From an uncultured Kiloniellaceae bacterium (GTDB lineage: Bacteria; Pseudomonadota; Alphaproteobacteria; Kiloniellales; Kiloniellaceae), in assembly GCA_947500035.1 (NCBI GenBank), contig CANMQP010000018.1:124001-188000 (forward strand): a DNA stretch of 64,000 nucleotides. The letters run 5' to 3'. Positions 1 through 9,233 of the stretch are shown here, piece after piece (the stretch's first letter is position 1; the number at the start of each line of letters is the position of its first letter). Below the pieces are notes generated by a model. The model ran no database searches. It was not told where the DNA came from and saw only the letters and a program-made list of their open reading frames with translations. The translations under genes and the position numbers were made by a program.

Positions 1-852
1 AATACGGTGGCCGGCGGCGGGCTGGACGGCCTGGGATGGCTTGTCGGCCTGATCCTCGCGGCGGTCGTCTTCGCCGTGATTATCGGCGGCATCAAATCCA
101 TCGCCCGCGTAACCGAGAAAATCGTGCCCTTCATGGCGATCTTCTACTGCCTCTTCGCGATCATCGTGATCCTGATGAACTATGCAGCGATCCCCGCGGC
201 CATCGGCAACATCTTCGCCGGTGCCTTCACCGGCGAAGGCGTCCAGGGCGGGGCTATCGGCGCTCTGATTATCGGCTTTCAGCGGGCGGTCTTCTCCAAC
301 GAAGCGGGCATCGGCTCCGCCTCCATCGCCCATTCAGCCGTGCGGACGCCGGAACCGGTCACGGAAGGCTATGTCTCTCTTCTGGAACCCTTCATCGACA
401 CCATCGTGATCTGCACCATTACAGCTCTGGTCATCGGAACCAGTCAGGTCGCCGATCCCAACTTCGCCGGAGAGGCCACCGGGGTCGCCATGACCTCCGC
501 GGCCTTCGAGCGCCAGATCAGCTGGTTCCCGCTCCCGCTTGCCTTCGGCGCCCTGCTCTTCGCCTTCTCGACTATGATTTCCTGGTCCTATTACGGACTG
601 AAAGGCTGGACCTATCTCTTCGGCGAGGGGCACACCGGCCAGACGATCTACAAGCTGATCTTCTGCGCCTTCGTGGCTCTGGGCTGCATGGTCCAGCTCG
701 GCCCGATCCTGGACATCTCGGACGCCCTGGTCTTCCTGATTTGCGTACCGAATATCCTCGGCCTCTACGTCCTGGCCCCCGTCGTGCGGGCCGAGATGCT
801 CAGCTATAAAGCGCGGTTGGAAAGCGGAGAGATACAGCGCTACAGCCATTAG
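1..852 (+). CDS. Sodium:alanine symporter (AGCS family), C-terminal part
   Basis: The frame is open from base 1, so the N-terminus lies outside the window; 283 residues remain. Several hydrophobic segments alternate with short loops. The segment FSNEAGIGSASIAH matches the family's conserved FSNEAGxGSAP signature in the middle of AGCS transporters (alsT/dagA type), which import alanine or glycine with Na+ across the inner membrane. The remaining length fits about the last two thirds of a typical 450-500 residue protein. A strong hairpin follows the stop codon, so it probably ends its transcription unit. The exact amino acid carried cannot be read from this part. Confidence 0.9.
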   Translation, partial: NTVAGGGLDGLGWLVGLILAAVVFAVIIGGIKSIARVTEKIVPFMAIFYCLFAIIVILMNYAAIPAAIGNIFAGAFTGEGVQGGAIGALIIGFQRAVFSNEAGIGSASIAHSAVRTPEPVTEGYVSLLEPFIDTIVICTITALVIGTSQVADPNFAGEATGVAMTSAAFERQISWFPLPLAFGALLFAFSTMISWSYYGLKGWTYLFGEGHTGQTIYKLIFCAFVALGCMVQLGPILDISDALVFLICVPNILGLYVLAPVVRAEMLSYKARLESGEIQRYSH

Positions 853-1184
853 TGTGATGTTTCTGAAATTCGCCGCATCATCTGCGGCGAATTTTAGAGA
901 CTGAATCACACCAGATTCAACGGGACATCAGGCTGTGAGGAAAAAACGGACATCGCCTGGGCGCTCTCTGACGACCGTCTAAAGGCGAAATCCCCATCCA
1001 GAGCTGTGGATAGACCCGGACGAAACCGAGGTCATCTATGGCGAGCTCTGCTTCGTAGCCGTGGGATGGCGATGAGTAGATAAATAGGGTCTTCGAACGA
1101 CGCTCATAGACTTGTTTGACACTTTGCGGCTGCAGTCATCCAGATCAAGCCAAACGGCTGTCGTTTCCGATTATCATGAACAGC
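853..1184. other. Gene-free stretch
   Basis: Between the symporter and the convergent small gene I see only the hairpin at 866-894. No credible reading frame, RNA gene or repeat was recognised in the remainder. Confidence 0.5.
866..894. terminator. Hairpin terminator after symporter gene
   Basis: A perfect 11-bp stem, AAATTCGCCGC (866-876) and GCGGCGAATTT (884-894), closes a 7-base loop 14 bases after the symporter stop. It is A-rich before and T-rich after the stem, so it could terminate transcription from either side. Confidence 0.75.
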
Positions 1185-1583
1185 TCAGAGCGAACCCCAG
1201 AAACCACGCGCAAATGGAGCAAAAGGAACGGCATCCTTTTCGGTAAGGCCGAACGCATTCATCGCGACAAGATAAGCCTCTTCCCCATCGTCATCCTCGC
1301 CTTCAAAGGGCCCGAACACCTCATTATTGCGCACGCCGAATGCAAGTAGATACTCAACCGGTCCGGCCCAGGTCGAATAATCGATAAACATCCAGTCGTG
1401 CTCGGATGCTCCAAGGCTTTTCAGATAACTAAGCGCTTCGTCAAAAGTCGGCGTCATTTCAGGTGTCAGGATGCCGCTGCCCGGGAACGGGACTTCTAGC
1501 TCGCGAAACACATGGTCAGTCATCAAAGCAGACTGCCTGATTTGATGCGACCGAGAGAAGATTCCGGTGAAGTGATAGGCCAT
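1185..1583 (-). CDS. Hypothetical protein, acidic, 132 residues
   Basis: This is a soluble protein without signal peptide or membrane segment. It is acidic and rich in aromatic residues, with an acidic stretch EGEDDDGEEAY near the C-terminus and the ending FARGFWGSL. I chose the ATG at 1583 (MAYHF); a GTG seven codons upstream and an ATG at MTDHVF are alternatives, and none has a clear ribosome binding site. It is convergent with the upstream symporter and stands alone. I do not recognise the family. Its even composition and lack of low-complexity sequence support it being a real gene. Confidence 0.55.
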   Translation of the reverse strand: MAYHFTGIFSRSHQIRQSALMTDHVFRELEVPFPGSGILTPEMTPTFDEALSYLKSLGASEHDWMFIDYSTWAGPVEYLLAFGVRNNEVFGPFEGEDDDGEEAYLVAMNAFGLTEKDAVPFAPFARGFWGSL

Positions 1584-1876
1584 AGTGAGGACACTAACTC
1601 TCACTTGATATCGACGACAAGTGCGCAGCGGCTTGGATCGGCGGCTTTACCGAACGCCCTGGTTTGTGCGGCACGTCCGCCGTTTATGAGCGTCATGCCT
1701 TGAGCCCCAAGCAGACCCTCACCGGTCCCGGCGTGATCCCAAGACCGGCCGGCTGAGTTGCCACGAGCGAATTGAGCGTGCCGTTCTTCGCGTCAAACTC
1801 GGACACCTGTTCCATCCGTGATCAGAAAAAGGCCGCCGCCCGGGGAGCTCTGACGCGATCCGGGCGGCACACCTTC

Positions 1877-3223
1877 TTAGCGCGCAATCACCATCGAGTG
1901 CGCACCGCGCGCGACCGGGACGGAATGCTCGGTTTTGATGAGCTGCGTGTTGCCGGGGTCCAGCGGGTCCGCCTGGATGCGCCAGAAGTCGATGGATGAC
2001 CCCGCCACACGATCATCGAAGTGGTCGTAATTGGCGACTGCGAGATAGTTGCCGGAATTGTCGAAAACCGCAGCTTCCGGCAGGATACCATCGTAGTTGA
2101 AAGTACCGATCTCGGTCAGATCACCGGTTGCCTGATCGAGTGCCGCCAGCGTCACGGAGGAATACCAGGTGATGCGGGGATCATCGTAAGGCAGGTAGCT
2201 GCGCTCGAGGTTGGTCGTCGCGACCCATCGGCCATCGGGTGAGACCGCCAGCCCTTCCGGCGAGACGCCCGTCATCACGCGATCAACCAGCGCATGGCGC
2301 ACCGCGCCGTCGCTACCGACCTCCGCGTTCATACGCACAGTCACCATCTGCCCGCGAGGCGCTTCGATCCACCTGCCGGCGATATCCGGCCCCCAGTAGA
2401 GCGCGTTGGCCACCACATGCGAACCGTCGGGCGTGAACATGACGCGGTAGGGCGCCCGGTCGATGTCGACGACGTTGCCGAAGGGCTCGACGGCGAGGTC
2501 ATCGGTGACACGGGCAAAGCGCATGGAGTTGCCGAACTGATCGATCATGGCGAGGAGGTCTTCTTCGGGGTGCCAGTCCATATCCATGATGTTGTCTTCG
2601 CCCAGGGGATAGCCCTCGATGGTGGGCGAGACCGGATCACTCAAAGTGCCGTCCGCGTTGATGCGGAAAAGCTGCATCGGCGTCTGGCCACCGGAGCCGC
2701 CCTCGAAGGAGTAGCTGATCGCCAGAATGTCGCCTGTCGCGTTCACACGAACCGCAATTGGACGATCCCCGATCTTCAATCTGTCCCGCACCTGCGGTGC
2801 AGTCGGGTCGGCAAGGTTTACGACCGTCAGGGTCGAGCCGATCGACTTGTCGCTGAAAGCGTGCGGATCGTCGTTGTCCGGTCGTGGCGTGAAGGTTTCC
2901 ACTACAAAGGCGAGACGGCCATCGGGCGTGATGTCAACGGCCGCCGGCGGGCCGGCAACGGAATTGGAGGCGAAGACTTCGAACGCCGTCCAGTCACGCG
3001 GATCGCCGCTGAGCGGGATCACAGCCAGTGTGTCTCTGCCCTCGCGCGGACCGAGCTGTCCATTGACATAAGCCGAGGAGACCATGTCCGCATCCTGGAC
3101 GGAGACGATGTAACGGCCTTCGAAATCGAGCTGACCGCGCGCATCGCGCGATCCTGCTTCTTGCGCGGACGCGGGGGCGAGAAGCGCGGTTGAGACAGCC
3201 ATTGTGGCGAGCAGAGTCTTCAA
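1877..3223 (-). CDS. Secreted beta-propeller (lactonase-like) protein
   Basis: The 448-residue product starts with a Sec-type signal peptide (MKTLLATMAVSTALLAPASA) followed by Gln, so it should be periplasmic. The rest carries repeated blade-like strands, with ITPDGRLAFVVE, FTPDGSHVVANALYW, VSPDGRWVATTN and FDNSGNYLAVANYDHF, typical of seven-bladed propellers of the lactonase/YVTN type. No substrate is predictable. I chose the TTG at 3223 because an AAAGGAGA ribosome binding site lies just upstream; the frame continues 22 codons further but would bury the signal peptide. It is divergent from a LysR gene whose coding region begins 120 bases away, so that regulator probably controls it. Confidence 0.8.
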   Translation of the reverse strand: MKTLLATMAVSTALLAPASAQEAGSRDARGQLDFEGRYIVSVQDADMVSSAYVNGQLGPREGRDTLAVIPLSGDPRDWTAFEVFASNSVAGPPAAVDITPDGRLAFVVETFTPRPDNDDPHAFSDKSIGSTLTVVNLADPTAPQVRDRLKIGDRPIAVRVNATGDILAISYSFEGGSGGQTPMQLFRINADGTLSDPVSPTIEGYPLGEDNIMDMDWHPEEDLLAMIDQFGNSMRFARVTDDLAVEPFGNVVDIDRAPYRVMFTPDGSHVVANALYWGPDIAGRWIEAPRGQMVTVRMNAEVGSDGAVRHALVDRVMTGVSPEGLAVSPDGRWVATTNLERSYLPYDDPRITWYSSVTLAALDQATGDLTEIGTFNYDGILPEAAVFDNSGNYLAVANYDHFDDRVAGSSIDFWRIQADPLDPGNTQLIKTEHSVPVARGAHSMVIAR

Positions 3224-3325
3224 GGTGATCTCCTTTGTTCCGGGACTGAGGCGCTTGATTTGCGCCCTACCGGACATAAATTCGATCAATCGGAGCTCTT
3301 TACGATATTCCAGAATGATAAGTTT

Positions 3326-3342
3326 GATAAACGGTGGTTATC
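3326..3342. promoter_or_regulatory. Candidate LysR operator dyad
   Basis: GATAA (3326-3330) and TTATC (3338-3342) form an inverted repeat with a 7-base spacer in the divergent region, ending two bases before the LysR start codon. Such a position fits autoregulation by a LysR-type regulator. Binding is inferred only. Confidence 0.35.
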
Positions 3343-3344
3343 GA

Positions 3345-4193
3345 ATGTTCACGCTGAACGACTATGAAAGCGTCATCGCCATCGCGGAAGAAGCGCACTT
3401 CGGGCGTGCCGCGCGGCGGATGAACGTCACACAGCCGGCTTTATCATCGCGGCTGCGCCGCGTCGAAGAAGAACTTGGCGTTCGGCTCTTCGACAGAGAC
3501 CGGGGCGGCGTCACGGTCACGCCCGCGGGCGCGCAGTTTGTCGAGGGCGCGGAACGGGTCATCACCGCCGCGGAAGAGACCACACGCTCGGCACGCAACG
3601 CGCAGGCCGGTCTGGGCCAGACGCTCAGAATCGGAATGACCCAGGTCGCTGCCTACCAGGTCGTCATCCCCACGCTGATTGCGTTTCGTCAAGAACACCC
3701 CCACGCCCGGATCAAGCTTTACGAAGGCACGACCGCGGGTCTGGAAAAGCGGCTTGAGCAGGGCATGGTCGATATCGCCTTTCTCCACCCGCCCCTCCAT
3801 GCGCCGGGTCTCTCCGAGACGCTGTTGCTGTCGACGCCAATGTCGATTTTCGACGGTGATCCGGATCCGATGAACCGCAGACCCCTTGTCGCCTATCCCC
3901 GTGCCGAAGCCCCTGTGCTGATGGGCGTGCTCGCGCGCCAGTCCAATGAGGGCAATGGCGAATATCCGGCCGCCGAGGCCGATACCATGCTCGGCGCGAT
4001 CATCCTGTCACGCGCGGGCTTCGGTCCATTCGCAACGACCGCGGATTACCCGACACCTTTTGAAAAGACGGAATCCTGTTTGAACGCGCAAAGCACCGGA
4101 TTGTCCCTGGACACGTCCATCGCACGGCGGTCACTGGACAGACGGCCGATGGTTGAAACCCTCATCAAGGCAGCGATCAGCTCTTTGACCTGA
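3345..4193 (+). CDS. LysR-type transcriptional regulator
   Basis: The 282-residue protein begins with the usual LysR winged helix-turn-helix (residues 1-60, with FGRAARRMNVTQPALSSRLRRVE as recognition region) followed by a substrate-binding domain from about residue 90 (LRIGMTQVAAYQVVIPTLIAFRQEHP). I chose the ATG at 3345 because the usual LysR start MFTLNDYESV begins there; the longer open frame overlaps the neighbouring gene's start region. The effector domain is slightly short, with an irregular region around residues 170-220. It is divergent from the beta-propeller gene. The stop codon overlaps a copy of the GACCTGACCCCGG repeat seen elsewhere in the window. Confidence 0.85.
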   Translation: MFTLNDYESVIAIAEEAHFGRAARRMNVTQPALSSRLRRVEEELGVRLFDRDRGGVTVTPAGAQFVEGAERVITAAEETTRSARNAQAGLGQTLRIGMTQVAAYQVVIPTLIAFRQEHPHARIKLYEGTTAGLEKRLEQGMVDIAFLHPPLHAPGLSETLLLSTPMSIFDGDPDPMNRRPLVAYPRAEAPVLMGVLARQSNEGNGEYPAAEADTMLGAIILSRAGFGPFATTADYPTPFEKTESCLNAQSTGLSLDTSIARRSLDRRPMVETLIKAAISSLT

Positions 4194-4230
4194 CCCCGGC
4201 GGCCGGAAACCGGGTGCGAAGAAGCGCAAG

Positions 4231-5172
4231 CTAAGGTTGGCGCGCGCCCTGGCTAATGACGTCCTCGCCACTCTCCACAAGAGCCGTCATAAGAGGCTCG
4301 GTGACGAAATCGATAAAACTGCGAATCGCGGGACGCATCAGATGGCGCGATTTGAAAAGAATGTTCACCGGCGCATTATGGGTCACCCATGGCGCGCAGA
4401 CGCGCTCCAGCCGTCCGTTTTCCAGTTCCTTGCGGACATTCATTCGAGGAAGCATGACGACCAGATCGCTCTGCAACGCGGCCTCTAGAAGAATTGGTGG
4501 CGAGAGTGAAACAAGCCGCGGCCGGATCGGGATCTTCCTGGCTTTCCGACCGGGCGCCGACAGGGTCAGCATCGACTCGCTCAAATCATCCGATCGGAGC
4601 AGACCGACGGGCAGTCCTTCCAGGTCATCGATGGATAAAGGCCTGTGATCGGATTTGCGAACGCCCCGATAGAGTGCGCTTTCGACCTCTCCCACCGTGC
4701 GCTTGGTCAGATCGCCCAGTCCGGGATCACCAACACGAATAGCAACGTCATAGTTCTCCTCAAAGAGATCGACGCGGCGGTTTTCAAGGGTCAGCGTCAA
4801 ATCACAGAGCGGAAACTTCGCGATGTACTGAGCCGCAATCGGCCCCATCAGCGTCTGCCCCAGGATAATCGGTGCAGTGACGCGAACCCGGCCCGCGGGC
4901 ACGCCCCGCATCGCCTCCAGGGAATGATCGACGGCTTTCGCCTCGTTAAAAATCTGGGTTGCGTGGTCGATTGCGATCCGGCCCGCTTCGGTGATCGTCA
5001 CATGCCGCGTCGAACGCTCGAAGAGACGCAGGCCGGCGTCCCCTTCCATGCGGGCGACGCGTCTGCTCAGCGTCGCGGCGGGTAACCCGATCCGTCGACC
5101 GGCCTCGGCAAAGCTGTATCCGCGCGCAAGCTCGACCAGGATGCGCACATCTGTCATGTCCGAAATCAGCAT
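4231..5172 (-). CDS. LysR-type transcriptional regulator
   Basis: A 313-residue LysR protein of the CrgA/DsdC-like subgroup: winged helix-turn-helix in residues 1-65 (YSFAEAGRRIGLPAATLSRRVARME) followed by the typical link MRGVPAGRVRVTAPIILGQ and a periplasmic-binding-like effector domain. I chose the ATG at 5172, preceded by GAGAACGGA; ATG codons 12 codons upstream and 5 downstream are possible. It is divergent from the isochorismatase-like gene at 5312, with about 140 bases between them, which is the usual arrangement for regulator and target. Confidence 0.88.
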   Translation of the reverse strand: MLISDMTDVRILVELARGYSFAEAGRRIGLPAATLSRRVARMEGDAGLRLFERSTRHVTITEAGRIAIDHATQIFNEAKAVDHSLEAMRGVPAGRVRVTAPIILGQTLMGPIAAQYIAKFPLCDLTLTLENRRVDLFEENYDVAIRVGDPGLGDLTKRTVGEVESALYRGVRKSDHRPLSIDDLEGLPVGLLRSDDLSESMLTLSAPGRKARKIPIRPRLVSLSPPILLEAALQSDLVVMLPRMNVRKELENGRLERVCAPWVTHNAPVNILFKSRHLMRPAIRSFIDFVTEPLMTALVESGEDVISQGARQP

Positions 5173-5311
5173 TCCGTTCTCGTCAATATTGCATCCCGAT
5201 TTTTGCATCTAATTTCATAGTTGGAACACTCTATCTATCAGGTGCGTTCAGGAAAACGCAACCGCGAGCGGCGTATCTCGGCTCACACTTTCAGTACATT
5301 CGGAGAAACAA

Positions 5312-5995
5312 ATGACGTTGCCGGCATCTGAACTGACACCCGACAATTGTACTTTCCTCATGATCGACCATCAGGTCGGTTTGATGCAGTTCCTCTCCTC
5401 CATCGACCCCATGCAGCTCAAAAACAATATCCTCGGCCATGCAAAGACGGCCCGCGCATTCGATATTCCGGTCATCATGGGAACGAGCTGGCCGATGGGC
5501 CCGAACGGGCCGACAATGCCTGAACTGAAGGCCTTGTTCCCGGACGTCGATGTCATCGACCGTCCCGTGGTCAATTTCTGGAACGACGACGCATCGCGCC
5601 AGGCGGTTGAAGAGACGGGCCGCAAGAAACTGGTCATCTCGGGCCTCGCGACGGAGGTTTGCGCGGCCTTTCCCGCCATTTCAGCTTTGCGCGACGGTTA
5701 TGAAGTCTACGTCGTCATCGATGCCTGCGCTGATTTCAATCCGATGATCACAGACGTCACGACACAGAGGCTCGCCGCCGCCGGTGCCATTGTAACGACG
5801 TGGGTCGCGGTGCTGGCGGAACTCGCCGCAAACACCGAGGTGAACGGCAAGCACATCGGGCTGCTGTTGAGCGAGCACATGGGGCAGTACTATGCAGCCA
5901 TGAACGGCTTTCTCGGCGTCTCTCCCAACGCCGATGCCGTACGCAAAGGCATTGGCCTGACGGGCGAGCCACCGATCCCCATGACAGGCCTTTGA
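5312..5995 (+). CDS. Isochorismatase-family cysteine hydrolase (YcaC-like)
   Basis: The 227-residue product fits the isochorismatase-like hydrolase family. Asp19 (LMIDHQVG) and Cys117 (SGLATEVC, the nucleophile region with preceding cis peptide) are in place. At the position of the family's conserved basic residue the sequence is DRPVVNFWND, with Arg84, resembling the ARP..NAW segment of YcaC-type members. The C-terminal half (TDVTTQRLAAAGAIVTTWVAVLAEL) also resembles YcaC. Members hydrolyse amides or small esters; the substrate here is unknown. It is convergent with TctA through a shared hairpin and is probably regulated by the divergent LysR. Confidence 0.85.
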   Translation: MTLPASELTPDNCTFLMIDHQVGLMQFLSSIDPMQLKNNILGHAKTARAFDIPVIMGTSWPMGPNGPTMPELKALFPDVDVIDRPVVNFWNDDASRQAVEETGRKKLVISGLATEVCAAFPAISALRDGYEVYVVIDACADFNPMITDVTTQRLAAAGAIVTTWVAVLAELAANTEVNGKHIGLLLSEHMGQYYAAMNGFLGVSPNADAVRKGIGLTGEPPIPMTGL

Positions 5996-6001
5996 TCGCC
6001 A

Positions 6002-6039
6002 AGCGATTGCGTGCGGCGGTAGGGCCGCGCGCAATCGCT
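6002..6039. terminator. Shared hairpin between convergent genes
   Basis: AGCGATTGCGTGCGGC (6002-6017) pairs with 6024-6039 over 16 bp with a single G-T pair and a 6-base loop. It lies between the stops of the convergent isochorismatase-like and TctA genes and overlaps the last bases of the latter. There is no T-run, so termination is plausible but not certain. Confidence 0.55.
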
Positions 6040-7525
6040 ACCTGCGCCGTCGTTTGTAAAACGGCAACTGGGTGACAAGCATGAAAATCAGGGCGCAGCT
6101 CAGCACCAGGGAGATGGGATGGCTGATCAGGTCGGTGAAGAACTGCCCGACATCCTCACGTGCCCCGATCATGGCGCGGCGGTAGTTGGCGTCGATCAGC
6201 GGGCCCAGGATAACGCCCAGGATGACCGGGCCAACCTGAAAGCCATAGCGCTTCAACAGGTACCCCACCACCCCGAACGCCAGCGCCCAGGTGATGTGGA
6301 TGGGGTTGTTCTGGATGGCGTAGGCCCCGACCGCCGACAGGACCACGATCAGGGGGATCAGGATCGCCCGCGGGCATTCGACGACCTTGGTGAAGATGCG
6401 AATCCCTGTCAGACCGAAGACCAGAAGAAAGATATTCGCCAGGGTCAGGTTGCCGACGATAAACCAGAAGAGATGCGGCGTGTCGGTCAGCAGCAGCGGG
6501 CCGGGCTTGAGGCCGTGGATGAAGAGCGCCCCGATGATGATCGCCGTCACGGCGTCACCCGGGATCCCCAGGGTAAGCATGGGCACGAAAGCACCGCCGA
6601 CCGCCGCGTTGTTTGCGGTCTCCGGCGCAATCAGGCCTTCCTTCGCCCCTTCGCCGAAGGGCACCTCGGGGTTCTTCGTGCTGCGCTTGGCCTGATCGTA
6701 GGCCAGCAACGCCGCGATATCCCCGCCCGTGCCCGGAAGCGCGCCAATCAGGGTGCCAAGACCCGAAGACTTGAGACCTAAAACAAGATAGCGCCTGACG
6801 TCCGGCCAGGACGGCACAATGCGGCTCACCGCCTGCTTTATGGGCGTCTTGGCCACATGCTCCAGCTGCACCAGGGCTTCGGCGACACCGAAGAAGCCAA
6901 TCATGGCGACCACGAAGGGAATGCCGCCCATGAGGTTGATGGAGCCGTAGGTGAACCTGGCTTCGGCGGTCATGGGATCGAGACCGATCATACCGATCAT
7001 CACGCCGAGCGCGCCCGCGAAAGCCCCCTTGGCAAAGCTCTCGCCGGACAGCGTGCCGACCAGCAGGATCCCGATGATCCCCAGCAGCATGTAGTCCCGG
7101 GAGGTAAACCTGATGGCGAAGTCCGCGATCAGAGGCGCCGCGACGGCAAGCGCCAGCACCCCGATCAGTCCCCCGATGACGGACATGACGGTGGAAAGGC
7201 CGATCGCCTCGCCGGCCAGTCCCTTCTTGGCCAGGGGATAGCCGTCGAGGGCCGTCGCGATGGCACTGGGCGCGCCCGGGATGTTCAGGAGGATCGCGGT
7301 CCGCGCCCCGCCGTAGACGCCCCCCACATAGACGCCGGCAATCAGCGCCAGCGCTTCGTTCACATCCCACTTGAAGGTGAAGGAAATCAGGATGGAGGTG
7401 GCCATGGTCACCGACAGTCCCGGGATCGCCCCCACGTAAATACCCGCCAGCGTTCCAATCGCCGTCAGAAACAGCAATCCCGGATCGAGCCAGGAGGTCG
7501 CGAAGAAACCGAGGGTCTCCATCAT
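6038..7525 (-). CDS. tctA: Tripartite tricarboxylate transporter, large membrane subunit TctA
   Basis: The 495-residue protein has about a dozen hydrophobic segments and the family's conserved blocks: IYVGAIPGLSVTMATSILI near residue 30, GGVYGGARTAILLNIPGAPSA near 70, and the second-half counterparts GTLIGALPGTGGDIAALLAY and PMLTLGIPGDAVTAIIIGAL. These repeated glycine/proline-rich loops form the transport core. The start at 7525 lies inside the tctB stop region (ATGATG), so the two genes are translationally coupled. With TctB and TctC it forms a Na+-dependent, binding-protein-dependent importer for an organic acid; the substrate is not predictable. Confidence 0.95.
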   Translation of the reverse strand: MMETLGFFATSWLDPGLLFLTAIGTLAGIYVGAIPGLSVTMATSILISFTFKWDVNEALALIAGVYVGGVYGGARTAILLNIPGAPSAIATALDGYPLAKKGLAGEAIGLSTVMSVIGGLIGVLALAVAAPLIADFAIRFTSRDYMLLGIIGILLVGTLSGESFAKGAFAGALGVMIGMIGLDPMTAEARFTYGSINLMGGIPFVVAMIGFFGVAEALVQLEHVAKTPIKQAVSRIVPSWPDVRRYLVLGLKSSGLGTLIGALPGTGGDIAALLAYDQAKRSTKNPEVPFGEGAKEGLIAPETANNAAVGGAFVPMLTLGIPGDAVTAIIIGALFIHGLKPGPLLLTDTPHLFWFIVGNLTLANIFLLVFGLTGIRIFTKVVECPRAILIPLIVVLSAVGAYAIQNNPIHITWALAFGVVGYLLKRYGFQVGPVILGVILGPLIDANYRRAMIGAREDVGQFFTDLISHPISLVLSCALIFMLVTQLPFYKRRRR

Positions 7526-8016
7526 GACCAGAGCTTCCCCGTCTGCCAGAGGCTTCCCAGGGGAAGCACGACCTGAAAGACAACGCGGAACAGCAGATAG
7601 ATAGCCAGGACGGAAAGCGCCGAGAGTACGGCGGCCCGGAGCGGCCCTTTCCGCCAGAGCCCCCAAATCGCGACGAAGAGGAAGGCTCCGGACGCGGCAA
7701 GGAAGCCAAGACCGGGAATCAAAGCCGCATAAACCGCGACGAGCCCCGCGAAGAGCACGACCCGCAGGGGCAGCAGATACGCGAAAAAGGCCCGAAGTCC
7801 GCCGTCCCTATTCCGGGGTTTACGCAGGGTATCGGCGAGAATCAGAAGGCTGCTGACGACCATAACCCCGGACGCAAGCATGGGCATCACACCGCCGGTC
7901 GTCAGGCCGCGGAATCCCGAGATTCGATAAGCCTCGGAGAAGGCGAAACCTGCGACGAGAACGAGGAAGAGAGCGAAGAGCCGCTCCCCCGGGCGAAGTT
8001 GATTCGAAGTTTCCAT
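7522..8016 (-). CDS. tctB: Tripartite tricarboxylate transporter, small membrane subunit TctB
   Basis: A 164-residue membrane protein with four hydrophobic segments, matching the size and layout of TctB (for example FALFLVLVAGFAFSEAYRI at the N-terminus and GLGFLAASGAFLFVAIWGL in the second half). It sits 45 bases after tctC and overlaps the start of tctA. The sequence of this subunit is poorly conserved in the family, so the assignment depends mainly on topology and on its place between the two clear partners. Confidence 0.9.
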   Translation of the reverse strand: METSNQLRPGERLFALFLVLVAGFAFSEAYRISGFRGLTTGGVMPMLASGVMVVSSLLILADTLRKPRNRDGGLRAFFAYLLPLRVVLFAGLVAVYAALIPGLGFLAASGAFLFVAIWGLWRKGPLRAAVLSALSVLAIYLLFRVVFQVVLPLGSLWQTGKLWS

Positions 8017-8061
8017 CGGAAAGTCGTCCGGCCCACAATAGCTGCGGGCCGGAGCATCACA

Positions 8062-9054
8062 TCAAGGGCGCGAAATGCCGAGCTTTTCGGGGCTGACCTT
8101 GGCAGCGCCGGTATCCTGCAGCGCCCAGACCGTGACTTGCTGCCATTTCGCGAGGAAGTCGACGGCCTCCTGCCCGCCCATGTTCATCACCACGTTGCCG
8201 CGATTGGCCATGAGCTCCAGGAAGGTCTTGTCGGTGGCCGCGGTCGCAAAGGCATCGGTCAGCTTTGCCTTCACATCGTCAGGCACATCCGCGCGCACGA
8301 AGACACCGTAGAACGGGCCCCAGGGCAGAAACTTCGCCATCTCGGGAAGAGTATCGGTAATCGCCGGAACATCCGGCAGGGTGTCCACCGGCTCCGGGTT
8401 CACGACCGCAAGCGCACGCATCTTGCCCGCCTTGATCTGCTCTGCGGCAGCCGAGATGCCGGACGGCATGAAGTCGACCTCGCCGCCGAGCATTGCGGTC
8501 AGACCCGGCCCCTCGCCACCGAAGGGAATGGCGGTGACATCGAAGTCGGTTGCGTTGGAGACCAGCGCGCCGATGGTCGACGGCAGGCCGCCGGGGCCGG
8601 TCGAGCCCATCTTCACCTGACCGGGATTGGCCTTGATGTCGTCCAACAGCTCCGACAGCGTCTGGTACTTGGAGTCCGCCGGAACCGCGATGACCGCCAC
8701 GCCGCGTCCGAGGATGTTGATCGGATACATGTCACTGTAATCGATGTCCGAGACGCCCATGACGCCGTGCAGCTGAGGATTTTCCGCGCCGTAGAGGAAG
8801 GTATAGCCGTCCGCCGGTGCGGCATTCACGAAGGCCGTGGAGATGGCCCCGGCGCCGCCGGATTTGTTCAGGACGACGATGGGTTTTCCGAGCGCCTCTT
8901 CCGCCGCCGGGTTGACCGCGCGCGCCACGGTATCTGTTGCACCGCCGGCGCCCCACATGACAACACCCAGGACTTCGCGTTCCGGGTATTCCGCCAACGC
9001 CGGGCTTGCTGCAAGAGCCAGCGCGGCCACCGCGAGTTTAAGTGATTTAATCAT
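8062..9054 (-). CDS. tctC: Tripartite tricarboxylate transporter binding protein (TctC/Bug)
   Basis: The 330-residue product has a signal peptide (MIKSLKLAVAALALAASPALA) and a Bug-type binding protein fold: AGGATDTVARAVNPAAEEALGKP near residue 40, NKSGGAGAISTAFV near 65, the GSTGPGGLPS segment near 150 and the KAGKMRALAVVNPE region near 220. These line the ligand pocket in the family. It is the periplasmic receptor of the adjacent TctBA transporter and the first gene of the operon. A separate LysR gene ends 180 bases upstream of its start and may or may not regulate it. Confidence 0.93.
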   Translation of the reverse strand: MIKSLKLAVAALALAASPALAEYPEREVLGVVMWGAGGATDTVARAVNPAAEEALGKPIVVLNKSGGAGAISTAFVNAAPADGYTFLYGAENPQLHGVMGVSDIDYSDMYPINILGRGVAVIAVPADSKYQTLSELLDDIKANPGQVKMGSTGPGGLPSTIGALVSNATDFDVTAIPFGGEGPGLTAMLGGEVDFMPSGISAAAEQIKAGKMRALAVVNPEPVDTLPDVPAITDTLPEMAKFLPWGPFYGVFVRADVPDDVKAKLTDAFATAATDKTFLELMANRGNVVMNMGGQEAVDFLAKWQQVTVWALQDTGAAKVSPEKLGISRP

Positions 9055-9233
9055 TGTTCCTCCCCTAACGACTTAGAAGTTCTGTATTTTTTGAGCGTTC
9101 AAATTCCCCCGGACCGGAAGCCGAGTCAAACGACAATCTCCTTTTGATACCATTGGCTACAAACGCCGCTGCCGGAATCGCGCAACGCGCGAAGAAAAAC
9201 CCCGGCCGGGCATTCCGGCATGAGAATCGGGCT